A stretch of 64,000 bases of DNA from Certhia americana (GCA_018697195.1 CM031858.1:110050944-110114943); one strand, 5' to 3'; shown: positions 12,546 to 25,012, numbered from the stretch's first letter. Translations and numbers: made by a program. Notes: a model not told the origin generated them from the letters alone.

Positions 12546-14559
12546 CTGTAATCTACAATGAGCATGTTTGGGAAAAGGCAGTTGTTTTGCTCCAGGAGAT
12601 GTGAAAAGGAGAGCACTCATGGTTCTCATGGCGTGTTAGGTGAAGCATCAGCTAGCAGGAGTTAGCATCCTGCAAAAACTGCCATGGGAACCTGAATATC
12701 TGCATCTCCCTCAGGTAGTACTGGATCTTACTTAAGCACAAGTAGTAGGAAACTGCATGAAGGAAAAATTTATAGAAGAAATTCCATACTTGAAATTCTC
12801 GTTAGCTACAAAGAGAAGAAATCAAAATTACAAATTAATCTGACCCTTTTAAATCTATTTTCATTGTTAGAAAAAGGAGGAATTACAAGCAGGCTTAAAC
12901 CTAGAGAACTAGTTCCTAGATGAACTGTGAATTCAGGACAGCTGAAAGTTCATCAGAGATCTACTGCTGAAAGGCAAAACTTGAGAATTTGATCTATACT
13001 GAGGAGGGGAAGGAAATGAGTTAAAGATTAAGTTGGATGAATCATGAGATCTTCAATGACCTGAAATAAAATCGAAAGTAGGTCAAATTACTAAATTATT
13101 AATAAATATATAGACTATGTATGGACAAAATCTGAAAGATAAGCTCCCAAAAAGTTAGAAAATTGGATTTTAAAGATAGCAAGCCTGTTGATAAGATGCA
13201 TAGCGAGAATACTAAGGAAAAAATTCTTCTGTTATTCCACGGGGAAACTCTATTTAATCATTACTGGTTGCTGATACTTTCAACTTCAGCCTTCAGTTTT
13301 AGAAGGCAAATGTGATTTCACTCTAGCACCACCAACAAAAGTCTAAGGCTAGAAAAATGAACAAATAAACTCAAAAATACATAGACAAGTTAAAGATTTT
13401 TTTTTATTTTTGACAGACTGGACCTGGTGAAACTCCTTTATGGTTCAAAGTGTGTTAAAATTGCTACTGACTATCTCCAAGAATCAACAGAATGAGGTTC
13501 CAGAAAACCCAAAAGGGACTGCATCCCTCTCAAAGGAAGGGAAGGAAATGCCTATACAAACTGAGCAAGTAAATTTCTACTAAATAAAGAGGTTTTAAAA
13601 GGCTTTGTGGATGGGGGAGTAAAACTGAAGATCGTAAGTTTCTTACAATGTGCTCTTCATTTAAAAAAAGCCCAAATGAACAGTCTAGGCAATAGAAATA
13701 CAAAATTATTTGGAAATAATTAGTACTCCAAAGCTGAAAGGATACATTGAACAGGATTTCACTTAGATCCATCTTGGATCCACAACTATCCAGGACTTTC
13801 TTTAACATCACTGATGACTGAACAGAATACACTTATATTTGGAAACTGTATCTATAGGAAGAGACTCCAACTATGTTGGAGCACAACATTACAATTCAGG
13901 AGGATCCTGGCAGACTGGAGCAACTGAAATGCCACTGAACAAGGAGAAACAGAAGGTTTTACACATCCAAAGGAATAATCAACTGCACAAGTATGTAGCA
14001 GGATAAAAACAGCAGTTCTATGGATCACAAGCAGTGCTAGGTTACCTTGCATTATGCTGATACTGGAATGCATAAATAGGAGTATCACAAGTAAGATAAT
14101 GAAAAAATAATTTAAATCTATCCAGCTGTTTTTATTTAAACTGGAATAGTTTGCTCAGTTTTCAGGTCTACAGTCTAGGACAGTTGAGAACAAACTCAAG
14201 AACTTTTAGAGGAGGGAGACAAAAAGGGCAAAGGATTCTGAATACCCAAACTATAAAGGAAGGTGGAGAGGGAGAGGAAGAGGAAGAGGAGAGGAAGAGG
14301 AGAGTTCACCTACATAAAGGGAGAACCTATTTCCACGTGTACCAGTTAGGTTAGGTATTATGAAATTTCTTGCTTACCAGACCAGTTAATGAAAGACTGT
14401 TGCCACTCAGAGACACTGAAATCTCCACCACTGCAGGTCTCTGACCATCCTGCATTACATCAGAGGCAGCTGATCAGAGGTTGAGATATGATGAGAATCC
14501 AAGCAGACTCTCAAAATCCCTTCCAGCACTATTTCCTTCTTCTGCTATGGTTTTTATAA

Positions 14560-14592
14560 GGGGGGGGGGGGGGGGGGTGGGGGTGGTGGTGT
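14560..14592 (+). repeat. Poly-G run with G-rich tail
   Basis: Eighteen consecutive G residues are followed by GGGGG and GG blocks separated by T. It is a possible G-quadruplex and a likely place for sequencing or assembly error. Confidence 0.75.
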
Positions 14593-15535
14593 TTATCCTT
14601 TGTTCTTTGTTTTCAGATTTTGTGAAAAACACTAGCTTCAGTGAGTGGCCATGATGAATAGTCAGGAGTAGCTGTAAATACACAGCCCAACCCATCCTTT
14701 TGCACCATTTCTGCAGGCACACTAACCAGGCTAGGGACACATAAACTATGCTCAGGCACATTTTGTCCCATGTGCTCCAGTGGTGGCTCTCAATACCAAA
14801 TTTAATAATACTTTGATATTATGACAATCTGCAAACAGTCCTCAAAAAGAAGCAAGCATATTTCAGAAGGTTAGTGGCCTAATATTTCAGAACAGTAAGC
14901 CAGTGGGGTTAATTATTTCAGATGAGCTGGGATGGATCAAAACACAACTCTGAACAACAGCATTAGTCACTGATAAATTGTGATAAAAACAACCATATCT
15001 CCTATGCAAGGAAAAAAAAAAAAAGAAGACAGTATACTCACTACTATTCTTTAGATTTCTCCACCTGTGTTTGCTTTTCACTTATTTTGCAGGTTTGAGT
15101 TGTGCTTGATTAAAGAAAAAGTAACCAGCATCCTGATTCTGGCCTTGTTTAAAATTAAATGAGATATTCTCCATAGATTTTAAAGACATTACAAATCTGT
15201 ATAAAACAAATCTACATGAGCAGAATCAGATACCTCCTCTATTAAAGAAATGTTACATGATTTCATGTATCAGAAGGTTGCTTGTGTGATGATGTCAATA
15301 TCTGGTATAAATAACACGCACAAAAAGAAAAAAGAAGGGTGTTTTTTTAATAACAGAAAATTAGTACACCTAAACTTAATTTCTGCAAACATTTGCATTC
15401 AAACACTGTCACCCTGTGATGTATCTAATAATTCCAAAATCAGATAATTGTATTATATTCACATTAAAAATATGAAAATATAATATAAACATATAAAAAA
15501 ATTTGGCAACAAAGTCTGTGCAATACAAAGGATCC

Positions 15536-15617
15536 CTAAACACTGTGCTTTTGGATTACAGGCTTTTTGGATTTACTTTTAAAATCTTGTATGTTCCTTT
15601 GTAACACTTGATATTTC
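15536..15617 (-). CDS. Alternative last exon of the Rab-like gene (candidate)
   Basis: A strong acceptor (TTTTCTCTTCAG) is followed by an open stretch of about 26 codons ending in TAG. It reads KYQVLQRNIQDFK... ...VIQKHSV and is rich in lysine. It would be joined only if the preceding exon is spliced at the weak CA|GTGACT donor overlapping its own stop codon. The phase (one base completing a codon) then matches. An ATTAAA lies further left at about 15,345. It could be a chance frame. Confidence 0.3.
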
Positions 15618-15824
15618 CTGAAGAGAAAACAGAATAAGAAACAGTATTTCAGAATGCACAGCAGGTTCTCTTCTTAGTTTCATTTAGAGACACAACATCT
15701 AAGTCATGTAATAAACAGGATTTCTGAAAAACAAACAAAAGCAAACACTTCATTAAGATAAGTAGAACACAACGGTTGAAAAGTTTGCTTTTTCACATAC
15801 TTTAATGTAAAATATTTGGTGCAG

Positions 15825-15960
15825 TCACTGGATATATTTTTCCTTTGAATATTTAATTAAATGATTGAAATTTTCTAATAAATTAGATGGAAACTGATGC
15901 CCACACAAGTCCCATGTGGCATCTTTACATTCTTTAGCTGCCTCAAACATCTCTTCTAAA
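15825..15960 (-). CDS. Candidate C-terminal exon of the Rab-like gene
   Basis: A pyrimidine-rich run (ten T, then CTGTCACTTTCAAG) precedes 44 open codons and a TGA. The peptide begins LEEMFEAAKECKDATW and ends LIKYSKEKYIQ. It looks globular and protein-like, with a predicted amphipathic helix at each end, and I cannot assign it to a family. It starts in phase 2, which fits the exon at 16,042-16,112, the joined codon being Ile. The last residues hold no cysteine pair or CAAX box. An ATTAAA hexamer lies about 20 bases after the stop. Confidence 0.42.
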
Positions 15961-16041
15961 CTTGAAAGTGACAGAAAAAAAAAATGTTTTTTGAGGAGTC
16001 ACTACAAACCATACATGCCAATCCTGTAAATCTTTACTCAC

Positions 16042-16112
16042 ATGAACTGTTTTATAAGTACAGGTTCTTCTGTTGACCACACCAATTTTAGACAACTTTC
16101 AGTTAAGTACCC
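16042..16112 (-). CDS. Candidate tail exon of the Rab-like gene
   Basis: The exon has 23 codons plus two bases, beginning GYLTESCLKLVWSTEEP and ending VLIKQF, bounded by a TAG acceptor and an excellent donor (AT|GTGAGTAAAG). It runs from phase 0 to phase 2, which matches both neighbours in the proposed chain. The pyrimidine tract before the acceptor is weak, so the left boundary of the peptide is uncertain. Confidence 0.42.
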
Positions 16113-16611
16113 CTACCTTTGAAGTATTGAGCATGGGTTGAAAAAGTCCAGTTGAAAGGAACAGGAAATACAAAATATCAGTACTTACTAAAAAAAAGGC
16201 ACAGGCTATTAACTGTTTTAAAGAATGTTAACTTGCTTTGTGAAATTCACTAAAATTCTGTTTTCTTGCCTCTTTTTAATAAGCAGGAATACCCCCAAAT
16301 GGAAACAGTTCAGTCTTCATCATGATAAACTATCAAAATAACACTCCACCCTTGTAAAACATTTATGTACTGATTGCAAAAGCAGATTGTAACAAAAATG
16401 AAAATCATCAAAACCAGGACTCTTCCTTTCAGCAGTGAACTCAACTAGATAATTAATGTTGACCAGAGAAACAATCAAACCCAGTTGTGCAATGCAGAAC
16501 ATGTTGCAATCTTGTTCTCTGAAACTATGAACACTGAACCCTGAACTATGGAATAAAGATGCAGAGAATATTGCCACATTCCCAAGAAAATGAAAGCCCC
16601 AATTTCTCTAC

Positions 16612-16649
16612 CTGCCACTCTGTTGCCTGTGTCTTGGCAGGTTTACCAC
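16612..16649 (-). CDS. Candidate 38-base tail exon of the Rab-like gene
   Basis: A strong acceptor (TTATTTCTCTTGTGCTTAG) and a good donor (CAG|GTAGAG) bracket 38 bases. In phase 1 to 0 these read GKPAKTQATEWQ. The quality of both splice sites is the main evidence. Confidence 0.42.
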
Positions 16650-18736
16650 CTAAGCACAAGAGAAATAAGCAACTACTGGATTCATCACATTCCTCTCTCA
16701 ACCCAAAACAAACAGCCACAAACAACCATGTCTGACAATAAAGAGAAGCTTCCAGAGACAACAGCTATTTAAGCTGGAATGAATGAAATCCAAAGCACAG
16801 GAAAAAAAGGAAGAAGGGAAGAAAAGGCATCATGTAGTACAATACTAATCATGATTCAGAACTGAAAACTTAGACATACAAGGTCACAGGGTAGTTGAAC
16901 ATTGACTACCTCCGGAAAGATTCACCTAAAATTACTTGGCTACATCAGAACGAGGGCAAAATATTAAGTCTCTCCTGTTGTACAAATAAGTTTTTTATGC
17001 CTTTTTGGCTGATGATATTAGTCACTACTTAAAGTGCTGGAGAAGATGGATGGAATTTATTTCCATTTTCATTCTGTAGCCATAGTTTCAGCTCTTCCAG
17101 AATGCTGGCTGCCCTGTGCCAGAGCCGTCCCCACAAGGAGAGTGGCTGAGCTCATTCCTCCCTAAGGCTGCAGGGACCCAGGGAGGCTTCCACATTGCAT
17201 GGTGCTGGAGGGAGAAGATGAACCATCTGGGAAGGGAGTAGAAGTGATGGATAGAGGAAGGAGCAGGGGCAGGAAATGTAGTGTCTAAACACTAGGATGG
17301 ATGCTGAAGCTGTCATCAGTAAAATTGTTAGCAAATACCGTCTGACTAGAATATCCGAAGTGTGTGGCTTACTGATTTTAAAAATTTCTTGTCATAATGA
17401 ATTCTCCACAAAATGAAGAAATACAGCAGGTGCACTTTAACTTTTTTTTTTTTTTTTTTTTTTTGGAGGGGGTGTTGTTTCTTTTGTTTTGTTTTAAAAA
17501 AAATTTTTTTTGAGTGGTAAGGACCAAAAGACATAGGATTTTTATTACCCTTGAGATTTCATATAAATACCAACACGCAGCTTTAAAGCTCCTGATTAGT
17601 TTTAACTTTTTACACAGTTGTGGAAGGTACAGGCATTAGCTATTATGATTTCTGATAGGCAGAGACAGTATTTAGTAGTCTGCAAACATAGACAGTAAAT
17701 TAAAAGTATGAAGACATTTTTAAAAAAGGGAGCAAGGCAGAATCAAAATTATGCAAACATAACCTTGTCATCTCAAGGAACAAGATACCACTTTGGTTTA
17801 GAGATAAGATTCTGAGGGGAAAATAAAAGCTTTGGAAGATAATAGTACAGTAAGAATTTTAATTTCACTCAATTGAGAACAAAAAATAACATTGAGCATT
17901 GACTGTTGTGAACACCAACTAAACGTATTTTGTTTCATCCATGCTTTTTCTTGAGAAGAAAACAATCAGTTTAAGTAGTAAAAGAGTTCTAGAAAAATCC
18001 CTGTTTGAACAGTTTCAGAATTCAAGTTTCACTTACTAAGAGGAAACAGGTAATTTGAAGATGTTGCAGATTATACTTCAAGACCAAACTTCATGCTTTC
18101 AATCAAAGGGAAGAAATTTACATTTCCTTAAACACTTAGGATACTTATTTGCATCCTTAGCATTTTACTACTTAATAGTACTTTTAGATGGTAAGTAAGC
18201 TGTTCATATATCCCTAGCAAGGACCCTCAGTATTGTTAAGTGATTGAGAATAGTGAAACATATTTGATAATGCAACAGTTCTTATAATCTCTAAAATCAT
18301 TATTTGATAGTTCATCTACAAACTAACCAGGACAGCCAGACAAGAACCACCACTCCACAAATAAAGAACAGCCATTTAAAAATCCATTTAAAACTTGAGG
18401 ACTATTAATCACTTCAGTTTGTAAGACTGTTCTATATAGGGTCTTTGTGAAGCAAATAAGGGTCTGGGAGCCGTTTAAGCAAATGTGCTGCACGCACATT
18501 TAAGAAGTGCACATTCATAATTTATAGAGATACAAGTCCTGCATAAAGCACTGAAGCAACGATCAGATTTGGGCAATCCCACATAGTGCTCAGCCTCAGC
18601 CAAGCCTTGGAAGAGGTGGGGCACCCCCTCTCCTGAAATTACAGCAGGGAGGTATGCAAATCTCTCCCACCGGTGAGAACAAGGCGGGCAGCATTCCTCC
18701 TCCAGGGCTCCATGAACACTAACACTTCCAGCTCAC

Positions 18737-18797
18737 ATTTCAGTTCAGCTTGTTGTAATTCAGTGCCCCACAAGTCAACCAACAAACAGCAAAAAAA
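18737..18797 (-). CDS. Candidate tail exon of the Rab-like gene (weakest of the chain)
   Basis: The acceptor CTCACTTTTTCTCAG and the donor AAAT|GTGAGC bound 61 bases in phase 0 to 1, with a peptide ending LWGTELQQAELK. The exon begins with seven T, so the true acceptor could be further left. A 16-base alternative at 16,910-16,925 has the same phases. Confidence 0.27.
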
Positions 18798-18839
18798 CTG
18801 AGAAAAAGTGAGAAGAGCCAAAATGGTACCACGAAGCTG

Positions 18840-18865
18840 GATACTGAAGTTTCCACTTCAGTATC
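18840..18865. repeat. Short hairpin, 11-base arms
   Basis: GATACTGAAGT and ACTTCAGTATC are perfect reverse complements with a four-base TTCC loop. It lies just upstream (minus sense) of the candidate exon at 18,737-18,797. Confidence 0.6.
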
Positions 18866-19392
18866 TTGGGCGAAGTGGGGTTTTGAAAATACCGCCACAC
18901 ACACAGATGCCACTGCACCCTGCAGTGATTTCAGTAAGATGTTGAAACTTCCTGCTATCAAATACTAGTTTTTCTGGTTAAATAGCACACTACCAAATAC
19001 TGTCTCACCTAACTGGCAGGCATCTATGCAAGCCAGTTTTAAACTTCCTGCTTAAAACTCTCCTTCTGTCTGTCTCTCTCACTCACTTCTAAGCAGGATT
19101 TGTATCAGTGGCATGCAATAGATACCTAGACACAGATGAGGTGGCTCAGTTACTGATTTTTTTTCTTTTAATCAAGGCAAGAAATACAAATACAAATACA
19201 AATGAAAATGTAATGAAAAACCCAAACAACTGCTTTGAAAGATTTCCAATGGAGTAAATATATTAATCTTCATTAAGCTCAGCTGCCCATTCCTTGCTGA
19301 AAACCAACTTGGATTAATGATGGATCCACCTTCTCTAGCACCAGGTTTTGGTATTTTGATACTGGTTCAATTATTTTGAAGGTCGGGCTCAC

Positions 19393-19468
19393 TGTGGGTT
19401 TGAAAGAATGACAAGATTCTGCTTTATCCATATCATGTCCCCAGCCAAAGTCAGATCTGGAGTGCTTG
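19393..19468 (-). CDS. Candidate tail exon of the Rab-like gene
   Basis: The acceptor TCTAATTTTTCAG and the donor ACA|GTGAGC bound one base plus 25 codons (KHSRSDFGWGHDMDKAESCH, then SFKPT), in phase 2 to 0. The same frame stays open for a further 36 codons to a TGA at about 19,282, so a longer exon or a terminal exon is possible. No known domain was recognised. Confidence 0.4.
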
Positions 19469-22400
19469 CTGAAAAATTAGAAGCTTTGGAAAAACAAACA
19501 GAAGAGACTGTAACTGAGGTTACTATTATTTATAACTTCTTTAAATTTTGAGGATTTTTACTCTAATTAAAAAATGATCCTACTTAATTACTGCAATAAT
19601 TTTGTTTATATTTAATAGTGATAGTTGACAAAGACTGGCAGAGAACTTCATGCAATGAAGTCCCATGAGACTTCAGTGCCTGACTTGCCATTAGAGAGAC
19701 CTCAGCTATTAATAGTCCTGCCATTTTTTATGTATTTCCCCAATATTCTGTAACTCAAATTACCTGTTCAAAATAAAAGACAGTAGTCTCACAATCACAA
19801 TGGGCTGGACATGGCACAAGCAGTATTAAGCAAGAGCTAGGGATATATTAGCAGACAAGGCAATCACTGTAGGAACAGATACAGGAGCAGGAGGGGAGGA
19901 TATGAGGTCTGGCACAGCAGGATCTAACTGCTGCTAACTACATTCCTCAAGGAATGTTGATGAAGGTCTTGCTCCTAAAGGCTGCTATTCCAGCATGTCT
20001 AAAACATCTAACCCACTGGCAAAGCGTGGGGCTCTATCTCCCTCTCCTGTTACTACCACGTAGGCTGTAACAATGTCCTACTGCAATTAGTTTTCCACAA
20101 AGTTGAGAAGATAGCTGCAGATCTCTTGTGAGACTCCTCAACCTTACAGATCATCTAGGTAAGGTTTAATACAGTCAAATCATAAAAACTCTATTTAAGA
20201 GAGCAATATATCTTCAATATCCTGCAGAAGCAGCAAATGCCAGAAGCAAGCCAAGTCTGCAAATTTCTTTTGTTCTCCTGGAGTTTAATTTACATAATTT
20301 GATTCATATTAAACCATACAGGCTGAGATATGGAGGCCTCCATAATCAATGGAGGGAGAAAGGCACCTCCAAAACAGAATTTTATCCTAAAGAACTCATC
20401 TCTTTCCATTGAATAGGGATGATTCCAGACAACCAAACCAGTCATGCAAATTTTAGCTGGCTAGGATTGCATGCTAAGATGAATCTCATCCCCTACACAC
20501 AGATGTTGTGATTAAGTTTTGATTTACATGACCTAATTATATGTTACTGTTTCCAGAAGAATATCGGGCTCATTCAATGTCCAGAACAGACTTTTAAAAA
20601 AAAATTAAATTAGATAGCATAGTTAAAATTTGCCTTACATTGCACCAGCACTAAGTGAGTTGGTACCATTTATTCTCTTGGCTTTAATCTCTGTACGTCA
20701 GTTCCCACATGTGCAATGCTGAATATATCTGATGTTACTAAGAAAGTTAAGGAGATAAAAATCTAAAATAGATCTAAAGTACAGCAGTACAAGCATTATG
20801 AAAAACCTCTCGAAGGAATTATTATTCTGTGGTCAGTACAAGATAAATAAAGGGCAAATAAAGCCTGGGGCTCCATGCATGACTAAGGATAATAAAGAAA
20901 CACTGAGTATGCACTGCTGGAGACACAGGGATCTTTTAGATAAACTAACAATTCCATGAACCTCAGCAATAATGAAATCCGATTTCCTATGGATTTGGGT
21001 CTTGAAGTGAATTAAATTTGGTATCTGTGATGCAAGCTCCAGCTGGAGTAGCTGGTTGAAGCACTTTTCAGTCTCTCTGTGTAGTGGTCTCTAATATTCA
21101 ATGAACTAATCCTGGAGACCTTCCTTCTGCAGAGTACTCTGACTCTCACCTTATTTTCAGGGAACGACTCAGGAACTTAATTATATTTTAGTTTGATCTG
21201 TCAAATTTATTTAAAATCAGCTAACAGATTTCAAAGGTATTTTAAGAGCAAAGTAATAGAAAACACAGTATAATCTCAACAATCTTGTTGCCATAGGAAA
21301 GAAATGTAAAGAAATGAAGGAAGGGCAAAATTGAGGCCTGCTGCTTCCGAATGTTCATCTCAAATGACATCCAGCTGTTAAATATTAAATGTTACTCTCA
21401 ACAGCACAGGGCAAGGTCTTAAATGGATTTTCATTGTTCCCTACTCAGCAGATATATGTTTATTTAATACAGTTAAAATAGTCTTAGTAGTCAATCACTC
21501 TTGGGAGGTAGGCAGAATACAAGTTTTAGTTAGTTTTATTGCAGTTTTCAGAAAAAGGTAGTAACTTCATTCTTCTTTTCCTTTCTTTTTAATGGGGTTC
21601 TCTCCTGATCCTATTTTAGAAAAATACCAACAACTACACCCAAAAAGACATATACAAAGGCTTGTAATATTTTTTAAAAAATCTACTTGAGAACACTCCT
21701 ACTTGCCAGGCATGAAACCAAAGAACACAAAAGAGCAAATGCTAACTGCATTCTGGGTGGTATTTTTTTGGTTTTGGTTGTTTTCAGAGGACTGACTCAC
21801 AAGTCCAAATAGTTCACTGGCAACCAGAAGCATTGTCAAAGAACAGCTGTCATCTATTCATGAACAGGTTTAGGCATATCTGAGATTCATGAGAATTGAG
21901 AATAAATAAAATACTGTTATTTGTCAACATGTATAAGCAAAATCCTGGAATAATCTATGTCATTAACTTTTATTTCCACTGCAGCCTTTCAAATACAATC
22001 AAATCAGTTATTATTGCCCTTCTCCAAAAACTTGTCAGTCAAAGGAAGTCAAAACTTAAATAACTGCATTCAGTTATTATTAACTGATTGGTTTGAAAAT
22101 TGCAAGTTCTTAGAAATATGGCACGCCTCTTTAGCTGTTACCAATGTAAGCTGTCAAAAAGCATCTGATGGTTTTAATGAGACTGCCCATGTAAATTAGA
22201 GCTGCAGGACCTATACCGAGCATAGAATGCCTGAGATGGAAAGTATCTGAAAGGTCAAGCAGCACTTTAGTTATCCAAATCACTGGGATACAGAAGTCTT
22301 GTCTCTCCCTTAAGCCCTCTACAAGACAAACTGCAAAGAAGAGATGGGAAAACGCAGCACAAAATAGTGACAATACACTAAAACACTTGCCCTTATTTTG

Positions 22401-22716
22401 TATCATGTTGTTTAGATGTCTTTAATATGAAACATTTTAATACTTTTTTTTTTTTCCCCAATCCACCATTGAACCACAACTTGTTCTAAATTTTTAAAGA
22501 ATCAAGAAGCTTAGTACTTATGTATGAGCTCTGTAACTCTGGACATCAATCCTCCCCGTCTACAGGAGCGTCCTGTGTAAATTAAGTTACTAAGAACATG
22601 TCTGCAGTATATGGCAAGCACAAAAAGTCCTAGATTTCCTCAGATTAATACAGTCTCCTGCAATGCATCTGAGAATGGTCTACTGCCTGCTAGCCTGCCC
22701 TGCTTATTTATCTTAC

Positions 22717-22789
22717 CTCTGAATAATCCTCATGCACTTCCCAAAAGCATGGCCATAACACACATAGGGAGTTCCTTTCTGCTGTGGGA
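22717..22789 (-). CDS. Candidate tail exon of the Rab-like gene
   Basis: The acceptor CATTGCTTTCCCAG and a strong donor (AGAG|GTAAGAT) bound 73 bases in phase 1 to 2. The peptide is PQQKGTPYVCYGHAFGKCM followed by RIIQ. Alternative CAG acceptors eight or eleven bases further on would start in phase 0. The Cys and His spacing is suggestive but is not a recognised zinc-binding pattern. Confidence 0.4.
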
Positions 22790-22865
22790 CTGGGAAAGCA
22801 ATGATGTGCTTCCACTGAAGCATTTCATCAGTCTGGGACAGATGGTCCATTGCAGAGGGCAGGAA

Positions 22866-22942
22866 GGCCCAATATCCCCAGGCATAGGTGCCTTGGGCCA
22901 AAAACCTGGCCCAATATCCCTAATGTATAGGTGCCTTGGCCC
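22866..22942 (+). repeat. Imperfect two-copy direct repeat
   Basis: Two copies share GGCCCAATATCCC followed, after a short variable stretch, by ATAGGTGCCTTGG. The copies are about 42 bases apart. Confidence 0.65.
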
Positions 22943-23805
22943 TTTTTACAATCAGCAAATATGTATTTCACCACTACCAAATGGAGGCATGATTGAAATT
23001 ATCTCAGACTTGCATCTATCATGTCATTTTTCACAGCTGCTAGTCACACTTGCTACTGCATTTTCCATTCTCCAAAATTTCATCAGTTAGAGGAAGTTAA
23101 AATTCAAGTACTACATTCAGATTTCACAGTTTTGTGAACAGGCAAATTATTTTGTCGAACCTGAAAACCATGATGAAACTGTATGGTAGATTTTTTTTTT
23201 TTTTTTTCACAGCAAACTGTTTCTTGTTAGGCCAGTGGTACAACCAGTTGGGCTAAAGGGGTTCTTGTTTAAATCAACAAATGCATTTTACTAAAAATGG
23301 CAAATTACACACCAAAGTAATGGTACATGAAGCCTCATCAGAATTCCAAATATTTTTAGCTAAGGTGAAACATTACTACAGATAAATATGACAAATTCTC
23401 ATGGGCACATTTTCCAAACACATATCCATGCAGAGCATACATCTGTTCAAAGCAGTTCTAATTAAAACTAAGCAGTAGTATAACATGTTCAACGTGGTCT
23501 GAATATTTTGCCATGTCCACACTACAAAACCCATGAATTTTCAAAAAGATGAGTAAGAATATTGAAGTTACAATTATAGTAAAGTAAGTGTAGGCAACCT
23601 AATGTGAAAAATACCCAAATATCATTTCTGCATGGGCAGAGAATTCTCTTAGATATCATCCAAATACACACTGCAGAAATGCTCACTTTGCATGTATTTG
23701 TCTTTGCAGCAGTTTTCTAGTTTTCATGTTTCATACTAACAATATATTCTCTATTTACAGTAGACAATGTCTTTTTCATTTACAACAAAATCAGAGTTAT
23801 CTTAC

Positions 23806-23857
23806 TTGAGACGTTTTTCCAACAAGCTCGGTTACTCAAGGGCCTGCCATTATCCTC
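23806..23857 (-). CDS. Candidate first tail exon of the Rab-like gene
   Basis: A 52-base stretch ends at a strong donor (CAA|GTAAGA) and begins after TTTAGAACAG. It reads EDNGRPLSNRACWKNVS in phase 0 to 1, directly compatible with the phase-0 end of the last G-domain exon. The acceptor is only fair, and the frame is open upstream for more codons. Confidence 0.35.
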
Positions 23858-24910
23858 CTGTTCTAAACAATATTTGACTGTTCAGTTGCTGAGCTTCATT
23901 TTAATGTTAAAGCAACCAAAAGATTGTTTTGAGTTTTTTTTTCCTCCCCCAAAATAACCAACTACAGCTTGTGTTACTATGTAGTCTGACAGGACCCCGA
24001 TTTAGAAGCAGTCTGACCCTGAGCTATTATTCTGACCATCCCCTATGGCTACTTAATCAAAACAATGCTACTTGTGACTTTGTCAGTAATTTTGCTCATT
24101 TATCTTTATTATGACTTGAGGAGTATTCGGAGTGGAAGGTTAGTTTTGTATAACTAATATTGGTGATGAATGGCAGTGATAATACATTGCATGAAAAACA
24201 TCTATTAATGTCTAAAATAATATTCTACTGCCTAAAAATAAATTGCAATGCAAAACGTTTTCAGAGCTAATGAACAATAATTCAGTCCTACAAAAGAATT
24301 GCAACTCTGAGGAGTAAGGACCTTTAAGCCAACACACTCGAGTTAGAGATGCTCACTCTGACAGCTACAATATTGATTCTACCACTAATTAACTCAAATT
24401 TTTAGGCCCTGATAACTTCAAAAGCACTAATGTAAATCAGCCAAACAAACAGCTATGAACCTTGGACAAAACATTTGATTGCTGAACATAAAAGCTCCAC
24501 TGATTCCATCATTATGCAGCATCTTCACTGTGTACAGACTCCGCAGAAACCTCGATGAAAAAGGAATCTTCCTGGCACAGAAGTGGAACTACTCTGGAGC
24601 TTTAACCACTCCCTTAAAGAAAAGTATGGGAAATAAAGCCACAAATGCAGTCTTCCTGAATTTTCATTTTCTCTCTAAACTGTACTGTACCTGTTTGCTA
24701 CATCTGTTTTTCTCTTCTCCTACAATTCTTCTCCCCCATGTTACTCCTCGTTATGCCTGCAGCCACAGGATCCCCCCCAAAATGCTAACTCCATAAAGCA
24801 AAAACAGCATCAGCTATGCTTTGCTTAAACTGTTCTGTAGTTACAACCTTATTTACCCAATCTGTCAAAAAAAATCTCCCATTTTCTTTCTCCTTAGAAA
24901 AGAAGCTTAC

Positions 24911-25012
24911 CTTTTCCAGGATTTCCTTAGTCAAGACTGAGAATGCATGCTCAATGTTCACATTTTCTTTAGCACTGGTCTCAAAAAATGGCATTCCATA
25001 TTCCCAAGCAAG
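24911..25012 (-). CDS. Rab-like GTPase exon 5 (G5 motif, helix 5)
   Basis: The exon has 34 codons, residues 153-186, bounded by TTTGTTTTTCAG and AAAG|GTAAGC. It carries the G5 motif ETSAK (residues 163-167), which contacts the guanine base, and the last helix of the G domain (NIEHAFSVLTKEILEK). It ends exactly in phase 0. If the intron were retained, the frame would continue 36 codons to a stop at 24,785. That would give another tail without cysteines, but the donor is good. Confidence 0.92.

Larger units (their letters stand above)
9091..15535. other. Intergenic region between GAREM1 and the Rab gene
   Basis: This AT-rich sequence between the GAREM1 promoter and the last candidate Rab exon contains two CR1 fragments, a tandem 21-base duplication and a poly-G run. 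The 152-residue plus frame at 9,574-10,032 runs through that duplication and matches nothing I recognise. No exon with convincing splice sites was seen. Confidence 0.6.

Noticed and set aside
16910..16925. 16-base micro-exon with correct phases (0 to 1)
   Set aside because: It has good-looking sites but is too short to judge by eye, and it competes with the exon at 18,737-18,797.
20639..20688. Alternative tail exon (phase 0 to 2) with a GTAAGG donor
   Set aside because: It has almost no pyrimidine tract before the acceptor. The pair at 23.8 and 22.7 kb fits better.
21150..21175. 26-base alternative tail exon with a GTGAGA donor
   Set aside because: The acceptor region is A-rich.
22200..22345. 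Possible CR1 tail (CATAGAATGCCTGAGATGG)
   Set aside because: Only a short weak resemblance, with no second diagnostic block.
24785..24910. Read-through of Rab exon 5 to a stop
   Set aside because: The GTAAGC donor is good, so intron retention is less likely. It is kept only as an alternative tail.
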